Assembly: GCA_021838635.1 (NCBI GenBank)
Contig: JAKCDC010000022.1
Span: 1-42,252 of the forward strand
Length of the DNA: 42,252 nucleotides
Direction: 5' to 3'
Source: Pseudomonadota bacterium
GTDB taxonomy: Bacteria > Pseudomonadota > Gammaproteobacteria > Steroidobacterales > Steroidobacteraceae
This document shows, in pieces, positions 9,284 to 18,053 of the stretch. The position numbers and the translations under genes are program-made. Position 1 is the first letter of the stretch; the number at the start of each line of letters is the position of its first letter. A model generated the notes under the pieces. It worked only from the letters and a program-made list of their open reading frames with translations. It was not told the DNA's origin and searched no databases.

Positions 9284-10549
9284 ATGTTCCATCCGCTGTC
9301 TCTGTTCGTCGGCCTGCGCTACGTGCGCGCCCGCTCGCATAAGTTCTTCGTCTCCTTCATCACCTGGACCTCGCTGGCGGGTGTGTGCGTGGGCGTCGCG
9401 GCGCTGATCGTGGTGCTCTCGGTGATGAATGGCTTCGAGGGCGACCTGCGCACCCGCCTGCTTGCCCTCGACGCCGATGCACGCGTGGTGGTGAGTCCAT
9501 CGGTGCACAGCGCCGCGCCGCCGCCGCCGGCGCTCTGGGAGCGCCTCGCGCGAGAGCTGCGCACGGTGCCCGGGGTGACCGGGGTGGCACCCTTTGTGCA
9601 ATCGCAGGCGCTCGCGGTGCGCACGCCGCAGATGCTGCCGGTCCTGCTGCGAGGCGTCGATCCGGCGGCCGAGCCGCACGTGACCCGCCTGGCGCGGATC
9701 AGCACGGCCGGGTCGCTCGCAACGCTCAAGCCGGGCGCCGATCGGGTGATTCTCGGGGAGGTGATCGCCGAGGAGTTGGGACTCGGGCCCGGGGACCGCA
9801 TCACGCTGCTGATCCCGGGGGTAAGCGCCGGCGGACTGCCGACCCCGACGTTGCATCGCTTTACCGTCGCCGGTGTGTTCTCCGTGGGCCTCGCCGACAG
9901 CGACGCGACCCTGGTGTACGGCAACATCGATGATGTGCGCGGGTTGCTGCCCGGCGGCGGCCTCGACCAGGGACTGAGAGTGCGCTACCGCAATCCGCTC
10001 GACGCCCCGGCGATCACCGCCCGGTTGCGGGCGCGTTTGCCGAAGGGGTTCGCGGTGATCGACTGGACCGAGGACAACGCGGCGTACTTTCGCGCCATCC
10101 GCATTGAGAAGACGATGATGTCGCTCATATTGCTGCTGATCGTGGCGGTGGCGGCCTTCAACATCGTCGCCATGCTGGTGATGGTGGTGACCGACAAGCG
10201 TACCGATATCGCGATTCTGCGCACCCTCGGGGCCTCCCCGGCACGGGTACTGGCCATTTTTCTCATCCAGGGACTGACCATCGGTTGGCTCGGCGTCGGA
10301 CTTGGCGTTGGACTCGGACTCACCCTGGCATTTCACGTCAACGCGGTGGCGAGCTTCCTTGAGCGCACCTTCGGCTTTCAGATCTTCAACTCCAGCGTCT
10401 ACTACATCACCACCATTCCCTCGGTGGTGAGCTGGAGCAATGTGACCGTGATCGGCCTCGCCGCACTCGCGCTGACGGCGGCCGCAACGGTCTATCCGGC
10501 CGTGCGCGCCGCGCGGGTTGCACCCGCCGAAGCGCTGCGCTACGAATGA
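9284..10549 (+). CDS. lolC: Lipoprotein-releasing ABC permease LolC
   Basis: This 421-residue inner-membrane protein is one of two permeases of the Lol transporter, which extracts outer-membrane lipoproteins and passes them to LolA. It has the family plan: one N-terminal membrane segment (about 24-48, then VLSVMNGFEGDLR), a large periplasmic domain, and three membrane segments between residues 275 and 415 that include NIVAMLVMVVTDKRTDIAILRTLG-like FtsX permease sequence. It starts the lolC-lolE-lolD operon, seven bases before lolE. No Shine-Dalgarno is seen before ATG; TTAAAT at 9272-9277 could be a -10 box that would give a nearly leaderless message. Which copy is LolC and which LolE is assigned by order only. 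Confidence 0.9.
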   Translation: MFHPLSLFVGLRYVRARSHKFFVSFITWTSLAGVCVGVAALIVVLSVMNGFEGDLRTRLLALDADARVVVSPSVHSAAPPPPALWERLARELRTVPGVTGVAPFVQSQALAVRTPQMLPVLLRGVDPAAEPHVTRLARISTAGSLATLKPGADRVILGEVIAEELGLGPGDRITLLIPGVSAGGLPTPTLHRFTVAGVFSVGLADSDATLVYGNIDDVRGLLPGGGLDQGLRVRYRNPLDAPAITARLRARLPKGFAVIDWTEDNAAYFRAIRIEKTMMSLILLLIVAVAAFNIVAMLVMVVTDKRTDIAILRTLGASPARVLAIFLIQGLTIGWLGVGLGVGLGLTLAFHVNAVASFLERTFGFQIFNSSVYYITTIPSVVSWSNVTVIGLAALALTAAATVYPAVRAARVAPAEALRYE

Positions 10550-10556
10550 GACGCTG

Positions 10557-11810
10557 ATGTTCGACCGTTATGAATGGTTGATCGGGACTCGTCACCTGCG
10601 CTCGACCCACCGGCGGGGCTTCGTGTCGTTCGTGGCGGTGATGTCGGTCTGTGGGCTGGCGCTCGGCGTCGCCACCCTCATCGTGGTGCTCTCGGTGATG
10701 AACGGCTTTCAGCGCGAGCTGCGCAGCCGCATCCTCGATGTGACCGCGGATGCGACGCTCATGGGGCTGCGCGGCTCGATCGGGGACTGGCGCAGCGTTG
10801 AGCGGCGGGTGCGCACCGAGCCGCACGTGCAGGCCGTCTCGCCCTACGTGCAGCAGCAGGCGCTGCTGACGCATGGGCAGTACATCGCCGGGGCGGCGGT
10901 GCGGGGCATCGAGCCGGCGCAGGAGACGCACGTGACCGCACTGGCGCAGCACTTGGAGCACGGGGATCTGGCGGACCTGCGCCCGGGTGCCTATCGGGTG
11001 ATCCTCGGGGTCGATCTGGCCCGCGCGCTGCATGTGCGGGTTGGTGAGTCGGTGGTGCTGATTGCCCCGGAGGGCATCGCGACGCCCGCCGGACTGATGC
11101 CGCGCATGCGGCGCTTTCAGGTCGCCGGGCTGTTCCACTCCGGGATGTATCAGTACGACCGGGAGCTCGCGCTGGTGAATCTCACCGACGCGGCACGTCT
11201 GTTCGACGTGGGGCCAGACCGGGTGACGGGTCTGCGCATGAAGCTCTCCGATCCCTGGCAGGCGCCGACCATCGTGCGCCGCATCGCGTACTCCCTCGGT
11301 GGCGACGGTTACTACGTCAGCGACTGGACCGATCATTTGGCGAATTTCTTCCGCTCCATCCAGATCACCAAATCGATGATGTTCATCATCCTCTCGATGA
11401 TCGTGGGCGTTGCCGCCTTTAACATCGTTGCGACTCTGGTGATGATCGTGAAGGAGAAGCAGTCGGATATCGCGATTCTGCGCACGCTCGGCGCCGAGCC
11501 GCGCAACATCTTGGCGATCTTTGCCATCCAGGGCCTGCTGATCGGTGCGGCCGGCACGCTGCTCGGCGCCGGACTCGGGGTCCTCATCGCCCATCATCTG
11601 CAGAGCCTGGTCGGGGTACTCGAGCGGCTGCTGCACACTCAGTTTCTCAATCCTAAGGTGTATTACATGAGCGAGCTTCCCGCGTACGTCGAGGGACTCG
11701 ACGTGATGCGCGTGTGCGCCGTGGCGTTTCTGCTGTGTGCCCTCGCGACCATCTATCCGGCGTGGCGCGCCGCGCGCACCGCGCCGGCTGAGGCGTTGCG
11801 CCATGAGTGA
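10557..11810 (+). CDS. lolE: Lipoprotein-releasing ABC permease LolE
   Basis: This 417-residue protein is the second Lol permease. It shares the plan of its neighbour: a membrane segment at about 23-47 (ATLIVVLSVMNGF), a periplasmic domain, and three C-terminal membrane segments with VATLVMIVKEKQSDIAILRTLG-like FtsX sequence near residues 285-310. The two permeases are clearly paralogous but distinct, so the transporter is a LolC/LolE heterodimer and not a LolF homodimer. The ATG at 10557 is chosen because it follows the lolC stop closely and gives the expected N-terminus FDRYEWLIGTRHLRS. It overlaps lolD by eight bases, so translation is probably coupled. Confidence 0.9.
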   Translation: MFDRYEWLIGTRHLRSTHRRGFVSFVAVMSVCGLALGVATLIVVLSVMNGFQRELRSRILDVTADATLMGLRGSIGDWRSVERRVRTEPHVQAVSPYVQQQALLTHGQYIAGAAVRGIEPAQETHVTALAQHLEHGDLADLRPGAYRVILGVDLARALHVRVGESVVLIAPEGIATPAGLMPRMRRFQVAGLFHSGMYQYDRELALVNLTDAARLFDVGPDRVTGLRMKLSDPWQAPTIVRRIAYSLGGDGYYVSDWTDHLANFFRSIQITKSMMFIILSMIVGVAAFNIVATLVMIVKEKQSDIAILRTLGAEPRNILAIFAIQGLLIGAAGTLLGAGLGVLIAHHLQSLVGVLERLLHTQFLNPKVYYMSELPAYVEGLDVMRVCAVAFLLCALATIYPAWRAARTAPAEALRHE

Positions 11811-12531
11811 GCCGGTGCTCGAGGCCCGTAACGTGCGGCGCAGCTTCGTGGAGGGTTCGACGACCCTCGAGGTGCTTACGGGCGTGGCGATCGAGGTGCG
11901 CGCCGGGCAGCGGCTGGCCATCATCGGTGCGTCCGGTTCGGGCAAGACCACGCTGCTGCAGATTCTCGGTGGGCTGGATCGCCCGAGTCACGGACAGGTG
12001 CTGATCGACGGGCGGGACCTGCACGCGCTCAGCGAGCGCGAACGCGCCATGCTGCGCAACCGGACACTGGGTTTCGTGTACCAGTTTCATCACCTGCTGC
12101 CGGAGTTCTCCGCGCTGGAGAACGTGGCGATGCCGCTGCTGGTGCGGCGCGAGAAAGTGGCCGAGGCGCGCCGCCTGGCGCGTGAGTTGCTTGAGCGGGT
12201 CGGACTCGGCGGCCGTCTGACGCACCGGCCGCATCAGCTCTCCGGCGGCGAGCGCCAGCGGGCCGCCGTGGCGCGCGCCCTGGTGACGCAGCCGAAGATC
12301 GTGCTCGCCGATGAGCCGACCGGCAACCTCGATGGCGCCAACGCGCACGCGGTCTTCGAGCTGATGCTCGAACTGAACCGCGAACGGGGCACGAGTCTGG
12401 TCGTGGTGACCCACGATCCGCGCCTCGCGGCGCGCATGGACGGTGTCTACGAGCTCCTGGGCGGGCAGCTGCTCGTCCGGGAGCAGATTACGGCGAGGTT
12501 GCCCAGTGCCGCGCCCGGTAGCGGCGCATGA
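11803..12531 (+). CDS. lolD: Lipoprotein-releasing ABC ATPase LolD
   Basis: LolD powers lipoprotein release by ATP hydrolysis at the cytoplasmic face of LolC/E. The 242 residues hold Walker A GASGSGKTT (42-50), the signature LSGGERQ (146-152) and Walker B IVLADEP (166-172), followed by the GNLD loop typical of the MacB/LolD/FtsE group. The start ATG overlaps the lolE stop (ATGAGTGA). The order lolC-lolE-lolD differs from the lolCDE order of E. coli. The last 44 bases overlap the end of the convergent DUF2062 gene, so the C-terminal tail after VREQ is probably not critical. Confidence 0.94.
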   Translation: MSEPVLEARNVRRSFVEGSTTLEVLTGVAIEVRAGQRLAIIGASGSGKTTLLQILGGLDRPSHGQVLIDGRDLHALSERERAMLRNRTLGFVYQFHHLLPEFSALENVAMPLLVRREKVAEARRLARELLERVGLGGRLTHRPHQLSGGERQRAAVARALVTQPKIVLADEPTGNLDGANAHAVFELMLELNRERGTSLVVVTHDPRLAARMDGVYELLGGQLLVREQITARLPSAAPGSGA

Positions 12532-13009
12532 CCTCCCAGCGCCAGAGGAACTCCACGACGCACCAGCCGGCGAGTCCCGCCACCACCGAGCACACCAGGC
12601 AACCGAGCAGGAACGGCCGCCACAGCGGGCCGAGTCCGTATTGCAACCACTGCCAGCTCAGCTGGAAGGCGAAGTGACCCGGGGGCGTGTCAAGCAGCAG
12701 CGCACCGACTCGGTAGGCCAGGTAGTAGATCGGCACCATGGTGAGTGGATTGTTCACCAGGAAAATCGTGCCGTAGACCGCCGGGACGTTCAGCCGCCAG
12801 GTGAGGGCGATGAGGCCTGCGAGCAGCGAGTGCACTGGCAGCGGTACGAAGCTGATCGCCAGTCCGACGCCGAAAGCCCCGGTGACCGAACGGCGGTGCA
12901 CCGCCCAGAGCCGCGGGTCCATCAGCCGGTCGCCGAACACGCGCAGCAGCTTGTGCCCCTCGATGGTGTGGGGCTTGGGCAGGATCTTCTTCAAAAATCG
13001 TCGCGGCAT
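12488..13009 (-). CDS. DUF2062 membrane protein
   Basis: This 173-residue protein belongs to the DUF2062 family of small inner-membrane proteins. It has a basic N-terminus, the family-like 'GAFGVGLAISFVPLPVHSLL' segment, and two to three membrane spans (about 50-75, 80-100 and 135-160). FLVNNPLTMVPIYYLAYRVG is also typical. No biochemical role is established for the family. The start at MPRRFLKK is preferred over an upstream in-frame ATG at 13096, because the extra 29 residues are low in family-like sequence and would run through the exbB promoter. It converges on lolD with a 44-base overlap and is transcribed away from exbB. Confidence 0.82.
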   Translation of the reverse strand: MPRRFLKKILPKPHTIEGHKLLRVFGDRLMDPRLWAVHRRSVTGAFGVGLAISFVPLPVHSLLAGLIALTWRLNVPAVYGTIFLVNNPLTMVPIYYLAYRVGALLLDTPPGHFAFQLSWQWLQYGLGPLWRPFLLGCLVCSVVAGLAGWCVVEFLWRWEVMRRYRARHWATSP

Positions 13010-13080
13010 GAGTAGAGCACTGTACCACGGCGCAGCGGCGGTCGGCCGTGAGGCGCGTTCCGGCGCCGGGCACACTCCGG

Positions 13081-13086
13081 TATGAT
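13081..13086 (+). promoter_or_regulatory. Candidate -10 box of the exbB-kdsB operon
   Basis: TATGAT lies 30 bases before the exbB start, in the short divergent gap to the DUF2062 gene. The matching -35 position, 17 bases upstream, is TTCCGG and so poor. This is the only good -10 box ahead of the six-gene operon, but it is a guess from spacing and composition. Confidence 0.4.
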
Positions 13087-13116
13087 GCTCATTCACCGAT
13101 TCATTGGGGTCGTTTG

Positions 13117-13743
13117 ATGTGGGAAATCGTGCAGGCGGGTGGTCCGCTGATGTGGCCGATCATCTTCTGCTCGATCGTCGCTGTGGCGATCGTGCTCGAG
13201 CGGCTCTGGACGCTGCAGGAGCGACGCGTATTGCCGCGTGAGCTGCCGCAGAAGGTCTGGCAGCTGATCGAGACCGGACAGGTCACTGACAAGGTGATCG
13301 CCGCGCTGGAGCAGCACTCGCCGCTTGGACGCCTGCTGGCCGTAGGCCTCGCCAACCGCCATCGGTCGCACGAGATGCTGATGGAGCGGCTGGAGGACGC
13401 CGGCCGGCATGTCGTGCACGAGCTTGAGCGTTTTCTCAACACACTCGGCACCATTGCCGGCATTTCCCCGCTGCTCGGTCTGCTCGGCACCGTGACCGGC
13501 ATCATCCGCGCCTTCGATGCCATCCAGCGCAGCAGCATGGGCGATCCGCGCGCGCTCTCCGGCGGCATCGCCGAGGCCCTGGTGTGTACGGCCGCAGGGT
13601 TGTGCGTGGCCATCCCTTCGCTCATTTCCTACCGCTACCTGCGCGGTAAGGTCGAGGGCATCGTGGTGGAGATGGAGAAACACGCGCTGCGCATGGCCGA
13701 TGCGCTCGAAGCGGCTGGTGATGCCGCCTCGGGCGGCGTCTGA
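13117..13743 (+). CDS. exbB: ExbB/TolQ-family proton channel protein
   Basis: This 208-residue inner-membrane protein is of the MotA/TolQ/ExbB family, the stator that uses the proton gradient to energise TonB or TolA. Three membrane spans are visible (about 12-28, 109-131 and 152-173), with the family signature SPLLGLLGTVTGII at 117-130 and a cytoplasmic loop between spans 1 and 2. It is followed seven bases later by exbD, and then by msbA and lpxK. This arrangement is known from Xanthomonas relatives. Two TonB receptors in the window would be clients of such a complex. TolQ remains possible, but no tolR-tolA-tolB-pal genes follow. Confidence 0.9.
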   Translation: MWEIVQAGGPLMWPIIFCSIVAVAIVLERLWTLQERRVLPRELPQKVWQLIETGQVTDKVIAALEQHSPLGRLLAVGLANRHRSHEMLMERLEDAGRHVVHELERFLNTLGTIAGISPLLGLLGTVTGIIRAFDAIQRSSMGDPRALSGGIAEALVCTAAGLCVAIPSLISYRYLRGKVEGIVVEMEKHALRMADALEAAGDAASGGV

Positions 13744-13750
13744 TCCGCCC

Positions 13751-14182
13751 ATGAATCTCAAGCCGCGGCGCCACGAGGAGCCGGAGATCAACGTCGTGTC
13801 GCTGATCGACGTGGTGCTGCTCTTGGTGGTGTTCTTCATGCTCTCCAGTCACTTCACCCAGCAAGGGCGGCTGCACGTGGTGCTGCCGCGCGCCGCGGCC
13901 GTGCCGGCCGCGAGCGGCCGCCCGCAGACGCTCATCGTGACGGTGACCGAAAACGGGGATTATCTGGTCAACGGCCGAGAGCTGCTCAACAACAGTCCGG
14001 ACACGCTGCGCGCAGCGCTTGCGGCCCAGCCGACCGCGGCGCGCGGGCAGACGGTGTTGATCCGCGCCGATGCACGCGCCACGCAGCAGTCGGTGGTCAC
14101 CGCCATGGACGTGCTCGGGGCGCTCGGCTTCGTCAAGCTCGACATCGCGACGATCAAGGCGCGTCTTGGGAGCGGGCCGTGA
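13751..14182 (+). CDS. exbD: ExbD/TolR-family biopolymer transport protein
   Basis: This 143-residue partner of ExbB has one N-terminal membrane span (about 15-33) holding the conserved proton-carrying aspartate D20 in SLIDVVLLLVVFF. A periplasmic domain follows, with IVTVTENGDYLVNG and VLIRADARA matching the family. It starts seven bases after exbB and ends in a four-base overlap (GTGA) with msbA, so translation is coupled. Nothing is unusual in it. Confidence 0.92.
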   Translation: MNLKPRRHEEPEINVVSLIDVVLLLVVFFMLSSHFTQQGRLHVVLPRAAAVPAASGRPQTLIVTVTENGDYLVNGRELLNNSPDTLRAALAAQPTAARGQTVLIRADARATQQSVVTAMDVLGALGFVKLDIATIKARLGSGP

Positions 14183-15927
14183 GCGGCGCAGAGGAGGGCG
14201 AGGAGCGCGACGCGGCACGCGTCTACCGTCGCTTGCTCGGCTACCTGCGCCCGAATCTCGGCGCCTTCATCCTCGGCATCCTGGGTGGGGCAATTTACGC
14301 GGCGAGCTCGAGCGGTCTGGTGGAGCTCTCTAAGCGTCTGGGCAACCTGCTGCGCAACCCCGACAAGCGCATGATCGTGTGGTTGCCGGTGGCGCTCGTC
14401 GTGCTCTTCGCCGTACGCGGCGTCGGCAATCTCGTGCAGACGTATTTCATGGGGTATGTCGGGCGGCGAGTCGTCAAGCACTTGCGTGGGCAGGTTTTTG
14501 AGCGGGTGCTCGACCTGCCGGTCGCTTTCTACGATCGGCAGGCCGTCGGGGCGATGCTCTCGCGCCTGACATACAACTGCGAGCAGGTCGGACAGGCCTC
14601 GACCAACTCCATCGTCATCCTCGTGCGCGCCGTGCTGATCATCATTTTTCTGCTCGCGTGGATGGTCTGGATCAATCTGCGTCTGACGCTGCTCTCGCTC
14701 ATCATGGGGCCGCTCGTGGCCTGGCTGGTCTCGGTGATCAACCGGCATTTCCGCCGCTACGGCCGGCGCATCCAGCATTCCATGGAGGATGTGACGCGCC
14801 TCGCCAAGGAGAGCTTCGAGTCTCCGCGTCTGGTGAAGGTCTACGGCGCCCAAGCGCATCTCTCGGCGCAGTTCGAGCGGGTCAACGAGCACAACCGCGT
14901 CTCCAACATGAAGTCCATCCTCACCAGCGGACTTGCCAACCCCACGGTGCAGCTGGTGAGCGCGGTGGGCGGGGCGTTCGTGCTGGCGCTGGCGATCCGC
15001 GACACGGTACTCGGGCAGATGAGCCCCGGGGATCTGGTCGCCTTCTTCACCGCGCTGTCGATGCTCGCCCAGCCGGTGCGCGAGGTGGTGGGTCAATCCG
15101 GCCCGATTCAGCAGGGTGTGGCGGCCGCGCAGAGTCTGTTCGAGATTCTCGATCAGCCCGCCGAGCCCGAGACTGGCGATTTGCGCCCCGGACGGGTGCG
15201 CGGGGCGGTCGAGTACCGGGATGTCTCGTTCGCCTACGGGAGGGACAAGGAGGCGGCGCTGCGCGGGGTGTCCTTCGCGGTGCCTGCTGGCTCGCAGTTG
15301 GCGATCGTGGGGCGCTCGGGCAGCGGCAAATCGACACTGGTCAACCTGCTGCCGCGCTTCTACGAGTTGAGTGCTGGCGCCATTCTCATCGACGGACGCG
15401 ATGTGCGCGAATATGACCTGAAGGCCTTGCGCGAGCAGATCGCGGTGGTCAGTCAGGAAGTGACCCTGTTCGATGACACCATCCGCAACAACATAGCGTT
15501 CGGGCGCAAGGTATCCGAGCAGGCCCTGGAGCGCGCGGCCGAAGCGGCCCATGTGCTGGAGTTCGCCACCGCACTGCCGCAGGGGCTTGACACCATGGTC
15601 GGGGATCGCGGTGTGCTGCTCTCCGGCGGACAGCGCCAGCGCATCGCGATTGCGCGCGCATTGCTGAAGGATGCCCCGGTGCTGATTCTCGATGAGGCGA
15701 CCTCCGCGCTCGACACCGAGGCGGAGCGGCACATCCAATCTGCGCTGACGCAGCTGGTGCGCGACCGCACCACGTTCATCATCGCCCACCGGCTCTCGAC
15801 GGTGGAGCAGGCCGACCGCATTCTCGTGCTCGATGCCGGCCGCGTAGTCGAAAGCGGCACGCATGCCGAGCTGCTCGCCCGCGACGGATTGTACGCGCAG
15901 CTGTACCGGCTGCAGTTCAGCGACTGA
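14179..15927 (+). CDS. msbA: Lipid A export ABC transporter MsbA
   Basis: MsbA flips lipid A-core across the inner membrane. The 582 residues form a complete half-transporter: six membrane spans in about 25-310, then a nucleotide-binding domain with Walker A GRSGSGKS (378-385), signature LSGGQRQ (481-487), Walker B VLILDEA (501-507) and a switch histidine in IIAHRLST. The intracellular loop SMEDVTRLAKESF is typical of MsbA. The GTG start overlaps the exbD stop. Its neighbour lpxK, six bases on, phosphorylates the lipid A precursor, which strongly supports MsbA over other type IV exporters. Confidence 0.95.
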   Translation: MSGAEEGEERDAARVYRRLLGYLRPNLGAFILGILGGAIYAASSSGLVELSKRLGNLLRNPDKRMIVWLPVALVVLFAVRGVGNLVQTYFMGYVGRRVVKHLRGQVFERVLDLPVAFYDRQAVGAMLSRLTYNCEQVGQASTNSIVILVRAVLIIIFLLAWMVWINLRLTLLSLIMGPLVAWLVSVINRHFRRYGRRIQHSMEDVTRLAKESFESPRLVKVYGAQAHLSAQFERVNEHNRVSNMKSILTSGLANPTVQLVSAVGGAFVLALAIRDTVLGQMSPGDLVAFFTALSMLAQPVREVVGQSGPIQQGVAAAQSLFEILDQPAEPETGDLRPGRVRGAVEYRDVSFAYGRDKEAALRGVSFAVPAGSQLAIVGRSGSGKSTLVNLLPRFYELSAGAILIDGRDVREYDLKALREQIAVVSQEVTLFDDTIRNNIAFGRKVSEQALERAAEAAHVLEFATALPQGLDTMVGDRGVLLSGGQRQRIAIARALLKDAPVLILDEATSALDTEAERHIQSALTQLVRDRTTFIIAHRLSTVEQADRILVLDAGRVVESGTHAELLARDGLYAQLYRLQFSD

Positions 15928-15933
15928 CGCGCC

Positions 15934-16956
15934 ATGCAGGCGTGGCTTAATCGGCGCTGGTACGGTCCACCCGGGGCGTGCGCGGCGCTCGAGCCGCTGG
16001 CCCGACTGTATGGGGCGGCCGTGGCCGTGCGGCGCAGGCGGGCGGCCACGGCCGGTCCGCTCCGCGCGCCGGTGATCATCGTCGGTAACCTCACGGTCGG
16101 GGGCACCGGCAAGACGCCGCTCACCGTCTGGCTCGCCCAGCAATCGAGCCGACACGCGTTGCCGGCCGGGGTGATCTCGCGCGGATACGGCGGTAGCGCG
16201 GGGGGCGTGCGCGTGCTCGATGCGGATGCGGATTGGCGCGAAGTGGGCGATGAGCCGCTCATCTTGGCGCGCCGCAGCGGCTGCGTGACCGCCGTCGGGC
16301 GGGAGCGGACGGAAGCGGCCCGCGCGGTGATCGCCCGCGGCGCACGTGTCGTGATTTCCGACGATGGACTGCAGCATCTGCGACTCACCCGCCAGTGCAC
16401 GATCGTGGTCGCGGACGGCGCCCGGGGGTTCGGGACGGGGCGGTTGCTGCCGGCCGGCCCGATGCGCGAGCCGCTGCAGGGCCTCTCGGGCGCCGATGCG
16501 CTGGTGATCAACGGCGCGTCCGAGCATCCCTCGCTGCGCGCTGCGGCCGCGTATTTTCCCCCGCGTGTACTGCGCATGGATCTGGTGCCCGGCCAGGCCG
16601 TGTCGCTCGCCTCGGGCGAGCAGCGCGCACTGGAGACGTTTTGTGGCTCGCCCGTGCATGCGGTCGCCGGCATCGGCCATCCGCAGCGGTTCTTCCGCGA
16701 GCTCGGCGCTCGCGGACTGCAGGTGCTGGCGCATCCGTTTGCGGACCACCATCCGCTCACGCCGGCCGAGCTGCAGTTCGCCGACCCATACCCGGTACTC
16801 ATGACGGAAAAGGATGCCGTAAAATGCGCGCACCTGGCCAATCCGCGGCTGTGGTTCGTGCCAGTCGAGGCGCTCTTCAGCGAGGCCGACGCCGCCTGCC
16901 TGCTCGAGCTGCTGCTGCGTACGGCCGCATCATTCGCCGGGGCCCCCGGAGGTTAA
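15934..16956 (+). CDS. lpxK: Tetraacyldisaccharide 4'-kinase LpxK
   Basis: LpxK adds the 4'-phosphate to the lipid A disaccharide at the inner membrane using ATP. The 340 residues show an N-terminal amphipathic stretch (WLNRRWYGP), the family P-loop in VGNLTVGGTGKTPL (50-63), and the conserved ISRGYGG, VGDEPLIL and DDGLQHLRL motifs. The closing PVLMTEKDAVKC segment is also typical. It lies between msbA and ycaR with short gaps. Length and all visible motifs are normal. Confidence 0.95.
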   Translation: MQAWLNRRWYGPPGACAALEPLARLYGAAVAVRRRRAATAGPLRAPVIIVGNLTVGGTGKTPLTVWLAQQSSRHALPAGVISRGYGGSAGGVRVLDADADWREVGDEPLILARRSGCVTAVGRERTEAARAVIARGARVVISDDGLQHLRLTRQCTIVVADGARGFGTGRLLPAGPMREPLQGLSGADALVINGASEHPSLRAAAAYFPPRVLRMDLVPGQAVSLASGEQRALETFCGSPVHAVAGIGHPQRFFRELGARGLQVLAHPFADHHPLTPAELQFADPYPVLMTEKDAVKCAHLANPRLWFVPVEALFSEADAACLLELLLRTAASFAGAPGG

Positions 16957-16959
16957 TTG

Positions 16960-17148
16960 ATGGATGCCCGCCTGCTCGAAATTCTGGCCTGCCCGATCTG
17001 CAAGGGCACGCTCCTCTACCGGCGCGAGGCGTCGGTGCTCGTCTGCCGCATGGACCGGCTCGCCTATCCGGTCCGCGACGGCGTACCGGTGATGCTCGAG
17101 GAAGAGGCGCGCCAGCTGAGTGCCGACGATCCGCTGCTCGAGCGCTGA
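16960..17148 (+). CDS. ycaR: Trm112/YcaR-family small protein
   Basis: This 62-residue protein belongs to the Trm112/UPF0434 family found between lpxK and kdsB in many gammaproteobacteria. It begins [12 protein letters not shown], with the CPxC pair, has a third cysteine in [21 protein letters not shown], and ends in the usual acidic tail. Members are small zinc-type or zinc-derived folds; eukaryotic Trm112 activates methyltransferases, but the bacterial role is unclear. A strong GGAGG lies before the ATG, which is preferred to the TTG directly upstream. Confidence 0.92.
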   Translation: MDARLLEILACPICKGTLLYRREASVLVCRMDRLAYPVRDGVPVMLEEEARQLSADDPLLER

Positions 17149-17161
17149 GCGGCCGCGCTGC

Positions 17162-17914
17162 GTGTTCCGCATCGCCATCCCTGCGCGTGCCGCCTCGAGC
17201 CGGCTGCCTGGCAAGGCGTTGGCGACGCTCGCCGGCAAGCCGATGCTGCAGTGGGTGTACGAGAAGGCCTGTGCCGCGGGGGCACGCGAGGTGCTGATTG
17301 CGACCGATGATGAATCGATCGCGGCGGCCGCTCGTGCCTTCGGGGCGAACGCGCGGCTGACCTCGGTGCAGCACGCCTCAGGGACGGACCGCATTGCCGA
17401 GCTGGCCCGCCTCGAGGGCTGGGCGGATGAGGACATCGTGGTGAACGTGCAGGGCGATGAGCCGCTGATTCCGCCGGCGATTATCGCCCAGGTGGCGGCG
17501 CTGCTCGCCGAGACGCCGCGTGCGGCGATCGCGACACTGGCCACGCCCATCGAGACTCTTGAGGAGTTCTTCGATCCGAACGCGGTCAAGGTGGTCACCG
17601 ACGCCCGGGGCCGCGCATTGTATTTCTCGCGTGCGCCGATACCCTGGGTTCGGGACGGGGCGCCGGCGGGCCTCGCCAGTCAGCGCCGCTTCGATGGGGC
17701 CCGTCGTCACGTGGGACTGTATGCGTATCGGGTGTCGGCGCTACGGATGCTCTGCGCGCTGCCGGGCTCGCCGCTCGAGGCGAGCGAGAGGCTTGAGCAG
17801 TTGCGAGCGCTGGAGCACGGGCTGACCATCCAGGTCGCCGATGCGCTCGAGCGCCCCGGTCCCGACGTCAATACGGTCGAGGATCTGCGCCGCGTGGCGG
17901 ACCTTCTCGGTTGA
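17162..17914 (+). CDS. kdsB: CMP-KDO synthetase KdsB
   Basis: KdsB activates 3-deoxy-manno-octulosonate with CTP to CMP-KDO for the LPS inner core. Visible are the nucleotide-binding [15 protein letters not shown] (6-20), [10 protein letters not shown] (94-103) and the closing [18 protein letters not shown] start at 17162 gives 250 residues, the normal size, and the N-terminus FRIAIPARA. It lies 13 bases after ycaR and ends the lipid A/KDO operon. The stop codon falls inside the -35 box of the next promoter. Confidence 0.95.
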   Translation: MFRIAIPARAASSRLPGKALATLAGKPMLQWVYEKACAAGAREVLIATDDESIAAAARAFGANARLTSVQHASGTDRIAELARLEGWADEDIVVNVQGDEPLIPPAIIAQVAALLAETPRAAIATLATPIETLEEFFDPNAVKVVTDARGRALYFSRAPIPWVRDGAPAGLASQRRFDGARRHVGLYAYRVSALRMLCALPGSPLEASERLEQLRALEHGLTIQVADALERPGPDVNTVEDLRRVADLLG

Positions 17915-17938
17915 GTCGGTGAGTTAGAACCTTATGAT
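17911..17938 (+). promoter_or_regulatory. Promoter of the glycine-zipper lipoprotein
   Basis: TTGAGT (17911-17916) and TATGAT (17933-17938) are separated by 16 bases, a good sigma-70-type match. The -35 box overlaps the kdsB stop codon. Transcription would start near 17945 and give a leader of about 110 bases before the lipoprotein ATG. Confidence 0.6.
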
Positions 17939-18004
17939 ATCTTTAGCTTTGCAGGGACCCGACGGCTGGAACTTCGCGGTGTCGAATGGCGTCCATTGAC
18001 ATGA

Positions 18005-18036
18005 GCAGGGGCGATGTTCGCCCCGGGGCGTCCTGC
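18005..18036 (+). promoter_or_regulatory. Leader hairpin before the lipoprotein gene
   Basis: The leader holds a 7-bp stem, GGGGCGA-TGT-TCGCCCC at 18008-18024. Its right arm can pair instead with the GGGGCG at 18025-18030, part of a 12-base palindrome at 18019-18030. Flanking GCAGG (18005-18009) and CCTGC (18032-18036) could close a larger structure. The two pairings exclude each other. There is no T-tract, so it is not an obvious terminator. Its role is unknown. Confidence 0.35.
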
Positions 18037-18053
18037 AACGGGACGGGAAACCT

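Noticed and set aside
13960-16833. A 957-codon open frame on the minus strand
   Set aside because: It runs antisense to exbD, msbA and lpxK, whose motifs are clear. Long antisense frames are common in high-GC genes, and its translation is Arg/His/Gln-rich with no family features.
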